A stretch of DNA of 64,000 bases from NCBI GenBank assembly GCA_009823505.1, contig VZQC01001592.1, positions 979,714-1,043,713 on the forward strand. Reading direction: 5' to 3'. This DNA is from Rhizomys pruinosus (taxonomy: Eukaryota; Chordata; Mammalia; Rodentia; Spalacidae). The notes under the pieces were generated by a model. The model saw only the letters and a list, made by a program, of their open reading frames with translations, ran no database searches and was not told where the DNA came from. This document shows positions 58,944 to 64,000 of the stretch, one piece after another. The first letter of the stretch is position 1. Each line of letters begins with the position of its first letter. The translations under genes and the position numbers were made by a program.

Positions 58944-59276
58944 CAGCCGGGCGTGGTGGCCCATCCCTTTAATCCCAGCACTCGGGAGGCAGAGGCAGGC
59001 GGATCTGTGAGTTCAAGGCCAGCCTGGTCTTACAGAGCAAGCTCTAGGCCGGCTGGGACTACAGGGAGACCCTGTCTCAAAAAGACAAAAAAAAAAAATA
59101 GCACTTCAGCTAAGTGTGGTAGTGTATGCCTTTAATCCCAGCACTCCGGAGGCAGAGGCAGGAGTATCTCATGAGTTCAAGATTCAAGACCAGCCTGGTC
59201 TACATAGTGAGTTCCAGGCCAGCCAGAGGTACAGGGAGACCCTATCTGAAAAAGACCAAAAAATAAAAAATAAAGT
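58944..59276 (+). repeat. Two B1 SINEs in tandem
   Basis: First 58944-59098 (near consensus), bounded by cacttcagc on both sides. Second 59109-59276 (diverged, gtatgcctttaatcccag). Confidence 0.9.
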
Positions 59277-59279
59277 GAC

Positions 59280-60015
59280 ATAAAGCAAGAAAATGGCTTT
59301 ATATGGACTGATAACAACAATCAGCTGTGAATAAAGGAAGATGATTCAGTCTCAGCACTGAAGTGTTTTGTTGTTGTTTTGTTAAGATAAAAACACCCTG
59401 TCACTTTATCTTTCTTTGGACCTAATCACTCATTTCAAAGCAGTCATCCACCAATACAGCTCATATATATGTTGGTAAATATGCATGTATCTTTATGAAG
59501 TATGTAGAGTGGTGGTATGCGTATAATCTGTTTCTTTTCTTTATGTCTTAAATGACATTGTGCAAAGTTTGGTAGAAAAGCTTACATTAGTGCCCAGGAT
59601 GCTAAATAGATCTTCCCCAGGACCTTAAGGTAATGTGCTGATGAGTAGACTATGCAACTTTATTGCATTTATATGGTTTTCTATGCCCTTTGAAATGTGA
59701 TTAGTTCTTTTAAGGATCATGGACCCTTATGATAGTGAGTTCATAAATAATTAAATCCAATTAATACTCCAGACTAAACCAAGCCTAATTTATTTCCAGT
59801 TGAGATTCTCAGCAGAGGAAGCCTTGGTTCACTATTTTTGAATTAATAATATCAGCACCTTATTCCATCCTCCCTTTGATTCGGGGACAAAAGAGAGGAA
59901 GTTAGGCATGTAGAATTTACATTAAAATATGCTGTTTTATTACTTAAAATTACATTTAGAAGAGTAGAGAGAAAGATAAAATAAACTATGTCCAAATTTA
60001 AAAAAAAATCATAAC
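59280..60015. other. Unique intergenic DNA, nothing recognised
   Basis: AT-rich, with no repeat or exon that I can support. Confidence 0.45.
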
Positions 60016-60017
60016 CA

Positions 60018-60131
60018 GAGGTGGTGATGCATGCCTTTAATCCCAGCCCTCTGAAGGCAGAGAGAGGCAGATTTCTGTGAGGTCTTGAGGCCAGGTGGAG
60101 CTCTAGAGAGACCTTATTTCAAAAAAAAAAG
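60018..60131 (+). repeat. Diverged B1 SINE
   Basis: ggtggtgatgcatgccttta and an A-tail; the middle is shortened. Confidence 0.82.
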
Positions 60132-60144
60132 GAAGTTTATGAGG

Positions 60145-60366
60145 GGGCTGGAGATGGCTCAGTGGTTAAGAGCACTTACTACTCTTCCTGAGAACCCAAA
60201 TTAGGTTCCCAGAATTCACCTGGCAGTTCACAACTGCCTGTAACTCCAACTCCAGGAAGTCTGACACCCTCTTCTGGCCTCTGTGGGCAACTACACTTGC
60301 ATGCACATACCCCCCCATACCCCCTTCCACATACAAACACGTACACATCATTAAAAATAAAATAAA
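60145..60366 (+). repeat. B3-type SINE, diverged
   Basis: ggggctggagatggctcagt head, ggttcccagaattcacc core, A-rich tail. Confidence 0.85.
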
Positions 60367-60369
60367 TCT

Positions 60370-60885
60370 GCCAGGCATGGTAGCACATGCCTTAAACCCA
60401 ACACTCGAGAGGCAGAGGCAGAGGCAGGCAGATATCCATAAGACTGAGGCCAGCCTGATCTACACAGCAAGTTCCAGGCCAGTTGGGGCTATAGGGAGAC
60501 CCTGTCTCAAAAAGACTCCCAACAAAATCTTAAAAAATATGAATGTATGAAAAGACACTAAGATGGCTAGATGCAGTGGTACCTGCCTTTAATACCAGTA
60601 CTTGGGTCACAGAGACAAGTGGATCTCTGTGAGTTCAGGGCCAGCCTGGTCTACGTAGTGAGTTCCAGGCCTGCTGGGGCTATAGGGAAACCCTGATTCA
60701 GGAAAAAAAAAAAAAAAAAAGCCGGGCGTGGTGGCACATGGCTTTAATCCCAGCACTTGGGAGGCAGAGGCAGGTGGATTTTTGTGAGTTCAAGGCCAGC
60801 CAGCCTGGTCTACATAATGAGTTCCAGGATGGCTGGGGCTACAGGGGGACCCTGTTTCTAAAAGAAAAAAAAAAGCCAAAAAAGA
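60370..60885 (+). repeat. Three B1 SINEs head to tail
   Basis: 60370-60529 (gccaggcatggtagcac), 60564-60720 (ggctagatgcagtggtacc) and 60721-60885 (gccgggcgtggtggcac). All are in the same orientation; the third starts exactly at the end of the second's A-tail. Confidence 0.9.
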
Positions 60886-61136
60886 AAAGAAAAGGTAAAA
60901 AGATAAGACAAGACTGTCACTGTGTGAGGATCTCTGTTGCCCTGTGTTCTTCCACCTCCCAAGTCACCTCTGTCCTAAGGTCCACTCTTCTCACCCCACT
61001 TCAGCTCCTAAGCTTTCACTACTCATACATATGGCCAAAATAACAGCATTGCTTTGTAGATTCGGGGGCTTTGTATAAATGATAACACACCTTCAGCATC
61101 TTTCTGAAACCCTTTGAACGTTTGGAGTGCTTTCTT

Positions 61137-61345
61137 TAAAAATATAGATTTATTTTTATTTTATGTGTACGAGTCTTTGCTTGCATGTATGCAAGAGTAC
61201 TACGCGTGTGCCTGCAGGAGCCAGAAGAGAGAGTCATGTTCCCTAGAACTATAACTACAGATGGTCACGAGCTGCCACGTGGGTGCTAAGAACCAAACCC
61301 CGTCCTCTGCAAGAGTGTCCAGTGGTTTTAACTGCTGAGCCATGT
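61137..61345 (-). repeat. Old B3-type SINE
   Basis: gagccagaagagagagtcat and aactgctgagccatg. Confidence 0.75.
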
Positions 61346-61782
61346 GATTCTAATACATTCAAATTCTGCTACTATTTCTTTGCTTACATGGCTAAATATT
61401 TTGTCCATGAACAACCATGTTGCTTCTGTAAAACGTTCTTGAACATATTGTATACAAGTGAGGGGATTTCTCTAGCATATGTGACGATTTGTTGATAGAT
61501 ACAAAATGCAAACCATCAAAATAACTAGTGCTGGTTTTCAGTTTGATCTTAATGGGAAAACACAGGTTCAAAAAGGCAAGAATCTAGCCTAATTTTCTCT
61601 AGTTGTATATGATAGTAAAATTGTAGCTCGCTTGATGTTTCTGATGGGACAGATTTGATAGTGTTACACTTTATACTCCATTAAGATCCATTATTTTGTA
61701 TCTCACATGTTTAGTTTTTGAACCCAAGGTAATTTCATTAGGTTGAAAAGTCCAAACTCAATGTTATTTTGCTGTGGATTTT
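61346..61782. other. Unique intergenic DNA, nothing recognised
   Basis: AT-rich, no repeat or exon that I can support. Confidence 0.45.
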
Positions 61783-61800
61783 AAAAAGAAAAGACAAGGG

Positions 61801-62000
61801 TCCGGAGAGATGGCCTAGTGGGTTAAGAGTGCTGACTGCTCTTGCAGAGGACCCGGGTTCGATCCCCAGCACCCACATGACGGCCGAGAAGCATCTGTAA
61901 CTCCAATTCCAGGAGAACTCCAGTTCCAGGGGAATCTGACACCCTCTTCTGACCTCTGGGGCATTGCACGACATGGGTGCACAAACCTACATGCAGACAG
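61801..62000 (+). repeat. B3-like SINE, long subfamily, shortened tail
   Basis: Head slightly altered (tccggagagatggcctagtg); ends at catgcagacagtg then A-run. aaaagaaaagacaa occurs on both sides, a likely target-site duplication. Confidence 0.92.
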
Positions 62001-62104
62001 TGAAAAAAAAAAGAAAAGAAAAGACAAAGAAACTAATTATAAATACAGTGAAAAAAGAAATGCCCTACCTACTAGTCTCTACAGACCTCAGAGAAAGAAA
62101 TAAT

Positions 62105-62402
62105 CAGAATTACAAATTAGAAACCTTCAGTGCCAGATGGGGGCTGCTGAGACATCCAACTTGTGGAGTGAGCTACTACTGGGGTTTTCACTTCTTCAGA
62201 GTGCCATTGTTGGACTACCCAGGCTGTATCATGGAGACCAGTACAGCAAGATCGAGACAGGACACGGTGCTTACTGGACCTCATTTGGTGACCATTGGAA
62301 GGGAAAACCCCAGTGTGGAATGCAAGGGCAGAACTGATGGTGGTTTGGGCTTGCCAAGGAGGAGACTTCAAACATGACATCTTTCAGCCTAATAAAAAAA
62401 AA
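62105..62402 (+). repeat. Unidentified retroposed sequence with poly(A) signal
   Basis: About 290 bp of GC-balanced sequence ending agcctaataaaaaaaaatc, which holds AATAAA and an A-run like the 3' end of a retroposed RNA. The 137-codon frame across it starts in the SINE to the left and is unlikely to be real. Family unknown. Confidence 0.4.
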
Positions 62403-62486
62403 TCATAAGCTGTAGATGTTAAAATCTATGATATGTGTGGCATGCATATATGCATATTTTACATGCACATTATCAGATAATGAGAT

Positions 62487-62703
62487 TTTTTAAATTATTT
62501 TATGTGTATGAGTGTACTGTCTGCATGTAAGTAAGTGCACCCATTTCGTGCAATGCTGCGAAGGTCAGAAGAAGGTGTCAGATTCCCCTAGAACTAGAGG
62601 AGTTAAAGACAGTTCTTAGCTGCCAAGCGGATACTGGGAATCGAAGCCGGGTGCTCTGCAAGAGCAGTCGGCACTCTTAACCGCTGAGCCATCTCTCCAT
62701 CTC
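62487..62703 (-). repeat. B3-like SINE
   Basis: Reversed short-subfamily copy ending ccgctgagccatctctcca. Confidence 0.9.
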
Positions 62704-62884
62704 CCAGATACTGAGTTTTATGAAAACAAGCTGATATTGAAAATAGGAAAAAATGAAAGCTACCTGTCATTTCACTATTAATAAGTGATTAATGACTATG
62801 ATTAGTTTTTTCCTATATGATACATTTCCTCCAAGCACACTTCTAAGCATGCTTTCTTTTGTTGCTGTTTGTTAAAGATGCTAT

Positions 62885-63072
62885 TTTTAATATTTAGTTA
62901 TTTGTATGTATATCTGTATGTGAGTATGTCCTCCTGAGTTTGGGTTCTTGCAGAGGCCAGAAGAGGGTGTCAGATCCCCTGGAGCTGGAGCTTATAGGGG
63001 TCATGAGCTATCTGATGTGGGTGTTAGGAATTGAACCCAAGCTTTTTAACTACTGAGCCATCTTTCCAGCTG
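62885..63072 (-). repeat. Old B3/B2-type SINE
   Basis: ggccagaagagggtgtcaga and ctactgagccatctttccag. Confidence 0.8.
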
Positions 63073-63097
63073 CTGGTGTTTTGTTTTGTTTGGGTTT

Positions 63098-63258
63098 TGG
63101 GTCGTTTTTTTTTTGTTTGTTTGTTTGTTTGTTTTTTGAGACAGGAACTTGTCATATAACCCTCATTGGGCTGGTACTCAGTAGCCCAGGCTGGCCAAAA
63201 CTCCTATCACTCCTCTCGCTTCAGCTACTACAGGCTTGTGTCATAATGCCTAGCCATC
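63098..63258 (-). repeat. Old B1-type SINE with (TTTG)n
   Basis: (TTTG)n to about 63140, gagacaggaacttgtcat and gtagcccaggctggccaa; strongly diverged. Confidence 0.65.
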
Positions 63259-63283
63259 TCTCCTTTAAAAATTTTTTTTTCAG

Positions 63284-63490
63284 GAGCTGAAGAGATGGTT
63301 CAATAGTTAAGAGCACTGGCTGCTCTTGCAGGACACCTGGGTTTGAATCCCAGCACCCACATGGTAGTTAACAACCATCTGTAGCTCCAGTTCTATGGGA
63401 TCCAATGACCTATTTTGACCTATGCAAGCACAGGTGCACTTACATACATACAGGCATAACACTCTTATACATAAAGTAAAAAATATAAAG
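63284..63490 (+). repeat. B3-like SINE, diverged
   Basis: gagctgaagagatggttcaa head, cccagcacccacatggtag core, catacaggcataacactc tail. Confidence 0.88.
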
Positions 63491-63499
63491 TTAAAAATT

Positions 63500-64000
63500 T
63501 ATCTCAAACTCTTGGGTCAAAATACAGGTATTGTTTTTTGAAAACCACTTTAGTGAAATGTAATTCACAAGCTGTATAATTAACCTACTTCAAACATATG
63601 AATTCATTGGTTTTAATGCATTTGCAGAGTTTATGACCATCTCAGCAACTTAATTTTATAATACAAGCACTGGGAGTATCTAATGGCTGAGCAGAGGCTT
63701 AGGATGCATAAGACACTGTACTGGCTCAACCGCAAGCCCCGCCTAAATGAACAAAAATGCCCAAATAATTTTAGGATATTTTCATCCTTCCCCAAATCCC
63801 CATCACCATAACTCACCCTCCGACCCCCAGCACTGAGTAACCCCTTATCTCCACTCTGTCTCTATAGACTTTCCTGCATTAGGCATTGCATATAAATGAA
63901 CATGCAAAACATGGTGTTTTGTAGCCAGCTTCTTAACCTCAGCCTGTTCTCAAGGTTTGTCTATATTGTAGCAGGTCTAACAACTTCATTCCACTGAACA
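63500..64000 (+). repeat. Ancient L1M-type 3' end
   Basis: The order gtgaaatgtaattcacaagc, catcaccataactcaccc, ctctgtctctatagactttc, ttgtagccagcttctta and gtctatattgtagc is that of an old mammalian L1 3' untranslated region. About 63660-63755 may be an inserted, degraded ID-type SINE. Confidence 0.65.

Noticed and set aside
18300..64000. Exons of the expected neighbour PDIA5
   Set aside because: Neither the thioredoxin-fold CGHC/CxxC contexts nor the C-terminal KEEL end is visible on the minus strand, so the gene probably lies further right.

Overview
This is rodent nuclear DNA, with muroid-type SINE families (B1, B3-like, B4, ID), a full-length LINE-1 and many simple repeats. I cannot name the species. 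The window is roughly half interspersed repeats and has one gene I can recognise. There is no sign of bacterial genes, CRISPR arrays, rRNA or tRNA genes, or a complete provirus.

Gene content: the first coding exon of Sec22a (SEC22 homolog A, an ER-Golgi trafficking protein with a longin domain) lies on the minus strand at 8088-8269, with a clean acceptor and donor. Its probable promoter and non-coding first exon lie in the only CpG island, about 17.56-18.29 kb, which carries ETS, GC-box, CCAAT and ZNF143-type motifs. The gene therefore runs right to left. The segment 8289-18078 is intron 1 and 1-8087 is the start of intron 2. Everything right of about 18.3 kb is upstream intergenic DNA. In human, PDIA5 is the next gene on that side, but I see none of its exons here.

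Intergenic layout: 18.3-21.9 kb is ordinary repeat-rich DNA. Then 21893-31999 and 32001-42045 are two nearly identical ~10 kb direct copies separated by a single N. This looks like two haplotype contigs placed end to end rather than a real duplication. Just past copy 2, two SINEs (42.1-42.5 kb) are full of small indels. They are followed by a full-length L1 (43180-49194) with a 12-bp target-site duplication, shattered reading frames and a 237-bp nearly pure poly-C tract. The simplest reading is uncorrected long-read sequence. From 49.2 to 64 kb there are old L1M fragments, a MER2-like DNA transposon, a four-SINE chain and many B1/B3 copies.

The most biologically interesting signal is a composite SINE. 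The first ~100 bp of a B3-like element is joined to a B1 at the same junction in four separate loci, and each whole composite is flanked by its own target-site duplication. It appears to have moved as one unit. No undescribed defence or metabolic system is visible.
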